Assembly: GCA_964521715.1 (NCBI GenBank) | Contig: CAZFSS010000002.1 | Span: 62,001 to 126,000 of the forward strand | DNA length: 64,000 bases | Direction: 5' to 3' | Source: DAOVRD01 sp964521715 | GTDB lineage: Bacteria; Planctomycetota; Brocadiia; SM23-32 | Translations under genes and position numbers: made by a program | Notes under the pieces: generated by a model | The model's input: only the letters and a program-made list of their open reading frames with translations | The model's database searches: none | What the model was told of the DNA's origin: nothing | Shown here: in pieces, positions 52,804-60,845 of the stretch | Layout of the letters: each line of letters starts with the position of its first letter | Position numbering within the stretch: the first letter of the stretch is position 1

Positions 52804-54342
52804 ATGAGCTGCATGTTGCTTGTCGCGATGCTGGCGTCTTTGAGCGCAACGGCGTCTGCAGGCGATGGCGTGGTGCTGCGGCTCGACTTCGATTCGCCGG
52901 AGCAGTGGGCGCTGACCCAGGGCGACGCGGGCAGGGCCGACGCCGGCTATCAGGGAACGCAGGCGCTCCTGATCGAGAAGCGCGAAGGCGCAGGGAGCGC
53001 CAACCGGCAGATCACGCTGCCGGCCGAGCAACTGGCCGGAAGGCTCGTGACCTTGAGCGCCACCGTCCGCGCCGAGGACGTGAGCGAGAAACCGAACGCC
53101 TGGAACGGCATCAAGGTCATGCTGATCCTCGACGTGGGCGAGGGGCGGCAGTACCCTCAGCTTCCGCTCGACACGGGCACGTTCGGCTGGCGCCCGGTCA
53201 GCAGCGCGATGCGCATCCCGGCGGACACGCACGGCGCGACGCTGCTGCTCGGCCTGGAAGAGGTGAGCGGCCGCGTCTGGTTCGACCAGGTCGAGATACG
53301 CGTCGGCCGCCCCGTCCCCAACGGCAGGAGGCAAGAGACCATGTTCAAGGGGCACGATCTGGCACGCCTTCGGGGCGTCATGCACGGGCCGACGACGAAT
53401 GAGGACAACATCCGCACCCTGGCCGAAGAATGGGGCGCCAACCACGTGCGCCTCCAGATCAACTGGGTGCCCATGCAGCCCGCCGAGGAATGGGCCCGCG
53501 ACCTGGACGCCTTCGACGCATGGCTCGACGGGATCCTGCCCGAGATCGACAAGGGGATAGACCTCTGCGAGAAGCACGGGCTGCTGGTCCTGCTCGACCT
53601 GCACACACCGCCCGGAGGGCGCGTCCAGGGCGGCGTCTGCCCGCTGTTCACGGATCCGAAGTGCCAGGACAAGCTGGTCGAGGTCTGGCAGCGCCTGGCG
53701 CGGCGCTACAAGGGGCGCAAGTGCATCTGGGCCTACGACCTGCTGAACGAAGCGGTCGAGCCGCCGCCCGGCCCCGGCATTGTCACCTGGCCGGAGCTGT
53801 TCACACGCGTCACGCGCGCCATCCGCGAGATCGAGCCGGGCAAGCCGGTCCTCTTCGAGCCCGGTCCCTGGGGCGGCTGCGGCGGATTCGACTCCATCGT
53901 GCCGCTCGAGCTGGACCGCGTCATATACGGCTTCCACATGTATGAGCCGCACCAGTTCACGCACCAGACCCTTTATGGCAATCCGGGGGGAGTCGAGTAC
54001 CCGGGCATGATCGGCGGCGTCCGGTGGGACAAGGAGAGGCTGCGCGAGGCGATGGCGCCGGCCATCGACTTCCAGCGCGAGTTCAACGTCCACATCCACG
54101 TGGGAGAGTTCAGCGCCATCCGCTGGGCACCCGGGGAGAGCGCGTACAACTACCTGCGCGACTGCATCGAGCTGTTCGAGGAATACGGGTGGGACTGGTC
54201 TTACCATGCCTACCGCGAGTGGGACGGCTGGAGCGTGGAGCACGGCCCCGATCCGCAGGACCACAATCCCACGGCCGAGCCCACCAAGCGCAAGCTGCTC
54301 CTGCTCGGCTGGTTCGCCAAGAACAAGAAGGCGGAGTGGTAA
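52804..54342 (+). CDS. Secreted glycoside hydrolase family 5-like protein with N-terminal beta-sandwich
   Basis: Counted from the ATG at 52804 (GGAGGGG upstream), the protein has 512 residues: a signal peptide (CMLLVAMLASLSATASAG), a carbohydrate-binding-like beta-sandwich to about residue 175, and a (beta/alpha)8 barrel. The probable acid/base is E316 in YDLLNEAVEP, and the nucleophile is E435 in HVGEFSAIRW. GH5 covers endoglucanases, mannanases and others; the subfamily cannot be set. A closing Trp- and His-rich strand (WSYHAYREWDGW) is typical. Confidence 0.9.
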   Translation: MSCMLLVAMLASLSATASAGDGVVLRLDFDSPEQWALTQGDAGRADAGYQGTQALLIEKREGAGSANRQITLPAEQLAGRLVTLSATVRAEDVSEKPNAWNGIKVMLILDVGEGRQYPQLPLDTGTFGWRPVSSAMRIPADTHGATLLLGLEEVSGRVWFDQVEIRVGRPVPNGRRQETMFKGHDLARLRGVMHGPTTNEDNIRTLAEEWGANHVRLQINWVPMQPAEEWARDLDAFDAWLDGILPEIDKGIDLCEKHGLLVLLDLHTPPGGRVQGGVCPLFTDPKCQDKLVEVWQRLARRYKGRKCIWAYDLLNEAVEPPPGPGIVTWPELFTRVTRAIREIEPGKPVLFEPGPWGGCGGFDSIVPLELDRVIYGFHMYEPHQFTHQTLYGNPGGVEYPGMIGGVRWDKERLREAMAPAIDFQREFNVHIHVGEFSAIRWAPGESAYNYLRDCIELFEEYGWDWSYHAYREWDGWSVEHGPDPQDHNPTAEPTKRKLLLLGWFAKNKKAEW

Positions 54343-54410
54343 GGGGAAGGGGGCTCGGGTGGGTTGGCCGGTCCGTTCCCATCCAGTCTTATCAGTCGTC
54401 GCTTATCTCG

Positions 54411-54439
54411 TTGACATAGGTGATGGGGACGCATAGACT
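54411..54439 (+). promoter_or_regulatory. Promoter of the accessory cassette, first gene
   Basis: A perfect TTGACA (54411-54416) and TAGACT (54434-54439) are 17 bases apart. The site excludes an in-frame start at 54420 and fits the ATG at 54483. Confidence 0.72.
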
Positions 54440-54482
54440 TCCTATAGACTGTCATTCGTTCATCAGCGCGGGAGAATGGGCG

Positions 54483-54914
54483 ATGGAAGAACAGAGGCCG
54501 GGGCAGGCAGGGACCCAGTACAATGATGTTCTTGGTGAGGCGGCGGGAGACGTGTCGGACCGGCTCTCGACGCTCAGCGGCGCAGCGCGAGAGCCTGGGT
54601 TCAGTGGTCGCGGCTTTGTCGTTGGGATCAGTATCTACGGTGGCGATGAGCATGAGCACATGGGGGGTGAGGCAGGCAAGGTAACCGTGAGCTTTCAGGC
54701 TGCGCGCGGGCCCTGGGGTCTGGACAAGCTCAACGAGGCGTTGGCTCAAACTGACGGTGAGCTGGAAGTCACTGAGTATCACAAGAGGGGCGTCCCTACT
54801 GCTGACTTCGTGCGGTGCTTCAAGCGACTCAACGTGAGTCTCTTCCACAGTCATGTCAAGGCTCGCACGCTCCGGGTCGTGGATCGCATCTCCATAGGCG
54901 ATGCGGCGCTCTGA
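54483..54914 (+). CDS. Hypothetical protein of the accessory cassette
   Basis: I do not recognise this 143-residue soluble protein. The first 45 residues are polar and probably helical (YNDVLGEAAGDVSDRLSTLS); then come strands such as GRGFVVGISIYGGDEHEHMG and KVTVSFQAA, and a basic end. It may be a small alpha/beta domain. GC content and codon use are lower than in neighbouring genes, which suggests transfer. It has its own promoter, and the membrane protein gene follows after 138 bases with another promoter. Confidence 0.6.
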   Translation: MEEQRPGQAGTQYNDVLGEAAGDVSDRLSTLSGAAREPGFSGRGFVVGISIYGGDEHEHMGGEAGKVTVSFQAARGPWGLDKLNEALAQTDGELEVTEYHKRGVPTADFVRCFKRLNVSLFHSHVKARTLRVVDRISIGDAAL

Positions 54915-54941
54915 CGGTCCGCAAGGGCCGACCATGAACCT

Positions 54942-54970
54942 TGCTTATGTGACCGAGCTGTTGATACAAT
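54942..54970 (+). promoter_or_regulatory. Promoter of the membrane protein/Pro-rich peptide genes
   Basis: TTGCTT (54942-54947) and TACAAT (54965-54970) are 17 bases apart, 82 bases before the TTG start codon. Confidence 0.6.
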
Positions 54971-55052
54971 CACCGAGTATGGACGCCAAGGATCTACCAC
55001 GCAACCAGTGCTCGGGGGCGTCGGGTGAGGCCCTTAGAGGAGAACTTCGGTC

Positions 55053-55496
55053 TTGACGGTTGACGAGGATTGGTATCAGAAACGCCGCGAATACTTGATC
55101 GAGGGCGCCCATTATCACTCTCGTGCTCTGGATACCCACATCCTCACCCTCGCCGCTGGTGTGCTTGCATTCACCACTGTGTTCATACCTGCTGACGCCA
55201 AGTCTGTGACGTGCTGCACCGGCACGCTCCTGTTCGGTGCGTGGCTGCTGCTGTTGGGGTCAGTCTGCTCCATGCTTGTCAGCCTTTACCTGGGTCGTAA
55301 GGACTACGATTGGGAGATCAAGCACCTTGACGAGCAGCATAAGAAGGGGGAGATCGAGACGCCATCTGCCAAAGGGCCATGCCGTGCATGGGTTACGAGA
55401 TTGACTACCGCGTCTCTGGTGCTTTTCTGCTTGGGACTTCTGTTTCTGTGCTTGTTCGGGGCTGCACGTATCGTCGGTCCGCTCTTGCAGAGGTAG
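55053..55496 (+). CDS. Small accessory membrane protein, TTG start
   Basis: This 147-residue protein starts with TTG, ten bases after a strong GAGGAG. An N-terminal amphipathic helix (DEDWYQKRREYLIEGAHYHS) leads into membrane helix 1 (ILTLAAGVLAFTTVFIPA), helix 2 (LLFGAWLLLLGSVCSMLVSL), a charged cytoplasmic helix (KDYDWEIKHLDEQHKKGE) and helix 3 (LVLFCLGLLFLCLFGAARIV). The topology recalls SLATT-type and other small effector membrane proteins of accessory islands, but no named family fits with certainty. A proline-rich peptide gene starts four bases after its stop. Confidence 0.7.
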   Translation: MTVDEDWYQKRREYLIEGAHYHSRALDTHILTLAAGVLAFTTVFIPADAKSVTCCTGTLLFGAWLLLLGSVCSMLVSLYLGRKDYDWEIKHLDEQHKKGEIETPSAKGPCRAWVTRLTTASLVLFCLGLLFLCLFGAARIVGPLLQR

Positions 55497-55500
55497 GGCT

Positions 55501-55641
55501 ATGAGCAAAGAGCCTAAGCCAAGTCCGCCGTCCAAGCCAACTCCCTTCGCCAAGCCAAGTCCGCCACCACTGAAAGAGGGACGCACGGCGGACCCCCTGA
55601 TTCCTGCCCCTCCGCCACCCAAGAAACCGCCCAAGAAGTAG
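55501..55641 (+). CDS. Proline- and lysine-rich 46-residue peptide
   Basis: An ATG four bases after the membrane-protein stop, with AGAGG upstream, opens a 46-codon frame ending in TAG. About 40% of the residues are Pro, with repeats of KPSPPSKPTP type and a final PPPPKKPPKK. It is therefore unstructured and basic, and could bind SH3-like or membrane partners, or tether to the neighbouring membrane protein. Position, ribosome-binding site and lack of a gap argue that it is real despite its size. Confidence 0.6.
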   Translation: MSKEPKPSPPSKPTPFAKPSPPPLKEGRTADPLIPAPPPPKKPPKK

Positions 55642-55674
55642 GTCGGCTCGGTGGCGCCACAGAGCGCGGCGCGC

Positions 55675-56451
55675 CTACTTCCCCATGGCCTTGAGGGCTT
55701 TGAGGCAGCGCTCGACGGCCTCCAGAGGCGGGTAGGCGTCGCTCTCATACTCGACGATGTACCACTTCGTCCCGCCCGTCGCCTCGCAGAGGCGGAAGAC
55801 TTCGCGCCACGGGATGCTGTCCTCGCCGATGATGGGACGGAACCCCGCGTCCGGGTCGCCCTTGCCCGCCTCCTGGGAGTACGGCTTCAGGTGCACGGTG
55901 GTGGCGCGGCCGGGGTACTTCTTCAGGATGGCGACGCAGTCGCCGCCGCCGAAGAGCGCGTTGCCTGTGTCGAGCTGCATGGCGACCTCCTTCCTCGTGT
56001 TGCCGAAGAAGGTGTCCCAGGGCGCCTCGCCTCCCAGCGGCGTGAACTCGACCGTGTGGTTGTGGTAGCCGGTCTGCATTCCGTGGGGCGCGAGCTTGCC
56101 GGCCAGCTCGTTGAAGAACCCCGCCATCTTCCGCCAGTCGGCCCGCGTCTTGCGCAGGTGCTCCGGGATGCCGGGGATGATGACGAAGCGGTTCCCCACG
56201 GCCTTGTTGAGGGCGATCGTCTCCTGGAGCGTGTCGTCCTGCACGAGCGAGAACGGCGTGTGCCAGCCGCAGCACGTGAGGCCCACGTCGTCCAGGATCT
56301 TCCTCAGCTCCTCGCCGCCGTGCTGGGGCGGCCCGGCGAACTCGACGCCGTCGTAACCCATCTCGGCGACAGCCTCGAGCGTGCCGCGCACGTCCTTCTC
56401 CAGGTCGTAGCGAACGGAGTACAGCTCCAACCCGATCGGTATCCGCGCCAT
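55675..56451 (-). CDS. Sugar phosphate isomerase/epimerase family TIM-barrel protein
   Basis: This 258-residue protein has the AP-endonuclease-2/xylose-isomerase-like fold: IGLELYSVRYDLEKDVRGTL, MGYDGVEFAGPPQHGG, the metal-site stretch GYHNHTVEF with E, AMQLDTGNALFGG with D, and YIVEYESD with E near the end. Such proteins isomerise or epimerise sugars or inositols; the substrate is unknown. The ATG at 56451 with GGAGTGGG upstream is preferred to one at 56472. It diverges from the URO-D gene. Confidence 0.9.
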   Translation of the reverse strand: MARIPIGLELYSVRYDLEKDVRGTLEAVAEMGYDGVEFAGPPQHGGEELRKILDDVGLTCCGWHTPFSLVQDDTLQETIALNKAVGNRFVIIPGIPEHLRKTRADWRKMAGFFNELAGKLAPHGMQTGYHNHTVEFTPLGGEAPWDTFFGNTRKEVAMQLDTGNALFGGGDCVAILKKYPGRATTVHLKPYSQEAGKGDPDAGFRPIIGEDSIPWREVFRLCEATGGTKWYIVEYESDAYPPLEAVERCLKALKAMGK

Positions 56452-56505
56452 CTCCCACTCCTCCCTCTGCATTTCGAGGACTTCGGTGCCGGCTGTGAGC
56501 CGCGG

Positions 56506-56534
56506 ATTCTACCGCAAGCCCCGTCCGCCGTCCA
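56506..56534 (-). promoter_or_regulatory. Promoter of the sugar isomerase gene
   Basis: TGGACG (56529-56534) and TAGAAT (56506-56511) are 17 bases apart on the minus strand. Confidence 0.5.
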
Positions 56535-56561
56535 GACTACGGGCCCCTGCGCGCAGGGCAG

Positions 56562-56590
56562 TTGACCGCCTTTGCGCGGCCTGCCAGAAT
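56562..56590 (+). promoter_or_regulatory. Promoter of the second URO-D family gene
   Basis: TTGACC (56562-56567) and CAGAAT (56585-56590) are 17 bases apart. It is divergent from the isomerase promoter, and the two share less than 60 bases. Confidence 0.55.
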
Positions 56591-56700
56591 GGCGACGGTG
56601 CCACAACGCAATCGAGCGCACGATACTGACCGTGGTGGTCAGGGCGCCTATGGACCGTGACGCGGAGGAAGTCCCCCTGCCGAGCCGGAAACAGAGAGCC

Positions 56701-57849
56701 ATGCTGCCCAAAGCGCGAGTACGCGCGACGTTCGATCACCAGCCCACGGACAGGGTCCCCATCCATCACATCGGCTTCTGCGCGCAGGTCGCCTCGATGG
56801 TGCTGGGGCGCGAGGCCTACGTGGGCGGAGGCATCCAGCAGTGGCGGGAAGCCTGCGCCCTCTGGGAGGGCGAAGAGGCCCATCAGGAGTTCCTGGAGCG
56901 CTCGCGCCGGGACGCCTTCGAGCTGGGCAAGGCGCTCGGCCACGACCTGATCCGCATGGAGTACTGGCGCATGCCGGCCCGGCCATCGGGCAAGGTGGAC
57001 GAGCGCACGTTCCTCTACGGCGATCCGGGCGGCCAGTGGCGCCTCTACCGGTTCGAGCCGGAGACCGAGCTCTACCAGCCCGTGGACGAGCGCCCCCGGC
57101 CGGACCGCAAGGACATGGACTGGCTGGAGCGATTCGTCGCCGACGCCGAGAGAGACGCGGAGGACTACGCGCCCACGGAGGAGACGTTCGCCGACACGCG
57201 GCGCATGATCGCCGATTACGGGCAGGAGCACGCGCTGCGCATCAACGGCGGCGGGCTGGCCATCCCGTACGACCCGCCGGTCTGGCTGGAGGCGTCGCTG
57301 CTCAGGCCGGACCTGGTCGGGCGCTGCCTGGACGCGCAGGCGGAACGGCTGGTCCGGAGCGCTCCGCTCATGGCCGAGGCCGGCGTCGAGTACCTGTTCG
57401 GCGGCGGCGACATGGCGTCCAACTCTGGTCCCTTCTACTCCCCCCGCGTCTTCCACGAGCTGATGCTGCCCCGGCTGGAGCGCATGTGCGGAGCCTGCCG
57501 CCGGCACGGCGTCCGCTACCTCTTCGCCAGCGACGGGAACCTCTGGGCCATCGCCGAGGACCTGTTCGGCAGCTCGGGCGTGGACGGATACTTCGAGATA
57601 GACCGCCGCGCCGGGATGGACCTCGGCCGCCTGCGGGAGCGGTTCCCGCGGCTCGTCCTGATCGGGAACATCAGCTCACGGACGCTGCACAGGGGACGCC
57701 CGGAAGACGTCGCCGCCGAGGCCCGGTCCTGCCTTGACGAGGCGAGGCGGAGCCGCGGCATCATCGTGGGGCTGTCCAACTACGCCATGCCCGGCACGCC
57801 GCCCGAGAACCTGGAAGCGCTGGTCGAGACCACGACGGGCTGCCGGTAG
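56701..57849 (+). CDS. Uroporphyrinogen-decarboxylase (URO-D) family protein
   Basis: This 382-residue TIM-barrel protein starts like the family (LPKARVRATFDHQPTDRVPI), which favours the ATG at 56701 over one at 56650. Later segments GVEYLFGGGDMASNSGPFYS, VRYLFASDGNLWAIAEDLFG and LVLIGNISSRTL are typical of URO-D proteins outside haem synthesis. It differs clearly from the URO-D protein at 18405-19424; the H-x-C metal site of corrinoid methyltransferases seems missing (FASDGN instead), so the reaction is unknown. A sugar isomerase lies on the opposite strand. Confidence 0.82.
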   Translation: MLPKARVRATFDHQPTDRVPIHHIGFCAQVASMVLGREAYVGGGIQQWREACALWEGEEAHQEFLERSRRDAFELGKALGHDLIRMEYWRMPARPSGKVDERTFLYGDPGGQWRLYRFEPETELYQPVDERPRPDRKDMDWLERFVADAERDAEDYAPTEETFADTRRMIADYGQEHALRINGGGLAIPYDPPVWLEASLLRPDLVGRCLDAQAERLVRSAPLMAEAGVEYLFGGGDMASNSGPFYSPRVFHELMLPRLERMCGACRRHGVRYLFASDGNLWAIAEDLFGSSGVDGYFEIDRRAGMDLGRLRERFPRLVLIGNISSRTLHRGRPEDVAAEARSCLDEARRSRGIIVGLSNYAMPGTPPENLEALVETTTGCR

Positions 57850-57875
57850 CACGGCCGCGGCAGTGCCGCCGCCGA

Positions 57876-57904
57876 TTTCGCAGGGGCCCGGCGCCCGCTA
57901 TAAT
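57876..57904 (+). promoter_or_regulatory. Promoter of the M16 peptidase gene
   Basis: A perfect TATAAT (57899-57904) has TTTCGC (57876-57881) 17 bases upstream, similar to the TTGCGC form seen at other genes here. The ATG is 45 bases downstream. Confidence 0.6.
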
Positions 57905-57949
57905 GCGGGGATACCTCCGCGCCAAAGAGCACCCTCAGGGAGCAACGAG

Positions 57950-60823
57950 ATGAGAAGACGCGGCCTGCTTTGCGGGTTCCTGCTCGGGCTTGTCCTTCTG
58001 GCCGGCGTGCTGGCGCCGCGCGTGCGGGCCGCCGAACCGAATCTCGACGCCGCTCTCCCGGTCGACCCGAACGTCCAGATGGCCGAGCTGCCCAACGGCC
58101 TTGAATGCTGGATGCGGCACAACGAGAGGCCGCCCGACCGGGTCAGCATCTGGCTTCACGTGGGCAGCGGCTCCATCAACGAAGAGGACGACCAGCGCGG
58201 CCTGGCCCACTTCCTGGAGCACATGGCGTTCCGGGGCAGCGAGAACTTCCCTCCCGGGACGCTCATCAAGTACTTCGAGTCCATCGGGCTCACCTTCGGC
58301 GAGCACCAGAACGCCTTCACCGGCTTCGACCAGACCACCTACGTCCTGACGCTGCCGGACACGAAGCAGCAGACCATAGTCAAGGGCTTGCTGTGCATGT
58401 CCGACTTTGCGTGCGGGCTCACCTTGCCTTCGGAGGAGCTGGCCAGGGAACGCGGCGTGATCCTGGAGGAGTTCCGCGCGCGCAAGGGCCCCGACCAGAG
58501 GATGCTCGAGAAGCTGCTGCCCGTCCTGCTGCCGGGCTCGCGCGTGGCCGAGCGCCTGCCCATCGGCAAGGAGGAGGTCGTCGAGAAGGCCGAGCACGAC
58601 GACCTGGGGGGCTATTACAGGACGTGGTACAGGCCGGACGACTCCGCGCTGCTGGTCGTCGGCGACGTAGATCCTCAAGAGACCCAGGGCACGATCGCCA
58701 CAGCCTTCCAGGGCTGGGAGGCCGTCCCCAATCCCAAGGCGGACGCGGACGCGGAGGTCAAGCCCTACGCCGAGACGCGGGCCGCCGTCATAACCGATCC
58801 CGAACTGACCACGGCGAGCGCCAGCGTGGTGGCGGTGCGCCCGCTGGAGAAACTGCTGACCGTGGGCGACTTCCGCAGCAGACTGGTGGACAACCTGGGC
58901 ATGCTGATCGTCAACCGGCGCCTGGACGAGATGGTCCAGAAGGGCACCGCCCCCTTCCAGGGCGCCAGCCTGATGAAAACCCCGCTGTGGAACGTCTGCA
59001 CCTACATCGAAGCCGAAGCGACCGGCCAGCCTGACAAGTGGGCGCCCATGCTGTCCTCCGTCATGACCGAGCTCAAGCGCGCGCGGCAGTTCGGCTTCCT
59101 CGAGCAGGAATTCGAGGACGCCAGGAAGCTCACGCTCGCCTCCGCAGAGGAGGCGGCGCAGGTCGAGCCCACCAGAAGCGCGCAGAGCTTCCTGAACTAC
59201 ATGAACAACTGCGTCTCGCGCGACAACAAGCCCATGTCGGCCGACCAGAAGCTGGAGCTGACCAGGGAGCTGATCGACGGCGTTTCCCTCGATGAAGTCT
59301 ACGCGGCTTACAAGGGCAACTTCGACGCCAGCGCGCGGCTGCTGCTCGTCGCCATGCCCGAAAAAGAGGATCTGGACGTCCCGTCGGAAGAGGAGATACT
59401 GGCCGTCGGCAAGGAGGCGGAGGCGACCGAGGTCGAGCCGCCCGTAGCGAAGCAACGCCCCGAAAGCCTGCTCGAACGCGAGCCGGCCCCCGGCGCCGTC
59501 GCCGAACAGGAGGAGGAGCCGGACCTCGAGGTGCTGTCCGTCACGCTCCAGAACGGCGTCCGCGCCCACCTGCGCCACATGGACTACAAGAAGGACCAGG
59601 TGCTGGCGAGGATCACGTTGGCCGGCGGCTCCATCCGCGAGACGGCGCAGGACCGCGCCGTGACGAGCGTCGCCGCCCTGGTGCTCGGCCAGCCTGCCTC
59701 CGGCAAGCTCTCTTCCACCCAGATCCGCGACCTCATGACGGGCAAGAAGGTGAACGTCGCAGGCAGCGCCGGCAGCGACACGCTCACCATAAGCATCGAG
59801 GGCACGCCCGAAGACGTGGAAGAGGGGTTTCGCCTCGCCCACCTGCTGCTGACCGAGCCGAAGGTGGAAGCCTCCGCCCTGAAGGTCTGGAAGGAGCAGA
59901 TGGACCAGGAGATCGAGAGGCGCAAGACGAACGTCGAGGCGCACCTGTGGGAGAGCGCGGACGCGCTGACCAGCGGCGGGGACCCGCGCTTCGAGTTCCC
60001 CACGCGCGAGCAGGTGGAAGCCCGCACGCTCGAACAGGGCCAGGCATGGCTGGACGGGATCGTCCGCGCCGCCCCGATAGAGGCCGCCGTGGTCGGCGAC
60101 ATCGACAGGCAGCGCGCCCTGGAGCTCGTCCTGAAATACCTGGGATCGCTGCCGACGCGACCGGCCACGGACCCGAGCCTGGAGCCTCTGCGCAAGGTGG
60201 CACAGAACCCCGGGCCGCTGCTGGCCACCGCCGAGGTCGAGACCATCACACCGAGGGCCGTGGTGCTGGTCGGCTGGCGCGGCGCCGACTGGCGCGACGT
60301 CAAGGACCGCCGCGTCCTTCAGCTCGCCGCCCAGATCATGGAGACGCGCCTGCGCGAGGGGATACGCGAGCAGCGCAGCCTGACCTACTCGATCTTCTGC
60401 CAGGCCAAGCCGGGCATCGCCTACCCGGGAACCGGCCTGTTCTTCGCCTACTTCACGGCCGACCCCGACAAGGCGGCCGAGGCGGCGGACCTGACGCGGA
60501 GCATGATCCAGCAGTTCGCCCAGGAAGGCCCCACCGCAGAGGAAATGGACGTGGTGCACCGGCAGTTCGCCAACGAGATCGAGACCTCGCAGAAGGAGCC
60601 CGGCTACTGGGCCAGCGTCCTCTCCGACCTGGACTACCACGGCACGAAGCTCGCCGACGTCAAAGAGGCCCTGGAGATGTACACCTCCTACACGCGCGAG
60701 GACGTCATGGAGGTGCTGGGCAAGTACCTGACCGACGAGCGGCGCGTCCAGGTCATTGCGTTGCCCAAACAGACGGCGCAAGCGCCCGAGCAGGAAGTGC
60801 CGGCCGAAGCAACGGTCGAGTGA
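57950..60823 (+). CDS. Secreted M16 (pitrilysin-type) zinc peptidase
   Basis: The 957-residue protein has a signal peptide (CGFLLGLVLLAGVLAPRVRA) and a duplicated M16 fold. The inverted zinc motif HxxEH is HFLEH at residues 87-91, with a further Glu near residue 170 (GVILEEFRARKG). The second half, from about residue 515, keeps the fold without the motif, as expected for PqqL/YmxG-type processing peptidases. A linker rich in Glu lies between the halves. It probably degrades or processes peptides in the periplasm. A serine hydrolase gene follows after 22 bases. Confidence 0.94.
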   Translation: MRRRGLLCGFLLGLVLLAGVLAPRVRAAEPNLDAALPVDPNVQMAELPNGLECWMRHNERPPDRVSIWLHVGSGSINEEDDQRGLAHFLEHMAFRGSENFPPGTLIKYFESIGLTFGEHQNAFTGFDQTTYVLTLPDTKQQTIVKGLLCMSDFACGLTLPSEELARERGVILEEFRARKGPDQRMLEKLLPVLLPGSRVAERLPIGKEEVVEKAEHDDLGGYYRTWYRPDDSALLVVGDVDPQETQGTIATAFQGWEAVPNPKADADAEVKPYAETRAAVITDPELTTASASVVAVRPLEKLLTVGDFRSRLVDNLGMLIVNRRLDEMVQKGTAPFQGASLMKTPLWNVCTYIEAEATGQPDKWAPMLSSVMTELKRARQFGFLEQEFEDARKLTLASAEEAAQVEPTRSAQSFLNYMNNCVSRDNKPMSADQKLELTRELIDGVSLDEVYAAYKGNFDASARLLLVAMPEKEDLDVPSEEEILAVGKEAEATEVEPPVAKQRPESLLEREPAPGAVAEQEEEPDLEVLSVTLQNGVRAHLRHMDYKKDQVLARITLAGGSIRETAQDRAVTSVAALVLGQPASGKLSSTQIRDLMTGKKVNVAGSAGSDTLTISIEGTPEDVEEGFRLAHLLLTEPKVEASALKVWKEQMDQEIERRKTNVEAHLWESADALTSGGDPRFEFPTREQVEARTLEQGQAWLDGIVRAAPIEAAVVGDIDRQRALELVLKYLGSLPTRPATDPSLEPLRKVAQNPGPLLATAEVETITPRAVVLVGWRGADWRDVKDRRVLQLAAQIMETRLREGIREQRSLTYSIFCQAKPGIAYPGTGLFFAYFTADPDKAAEAADLTRSMIQQFAQEGPTAEEMDVVHRQFANEIETSQKEPGYWASVLSDLDYHGTKLADVKEALEMYTSYTREDVMEVLGKYLTDERRVQVIALPKQTAQAPEQEVPAEATVE

Positions 60824-60845
60824 ACCGGCAGCGAGGAGCATACCG

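Noticed and set aside
54420..54482. Earlier start for the first gene of the accessory cassette
   Set aside because: A codon at 54420 lies inside a consensus promoter (-35 at 54411, -10 at 54434), so it cannot be on the transcript.
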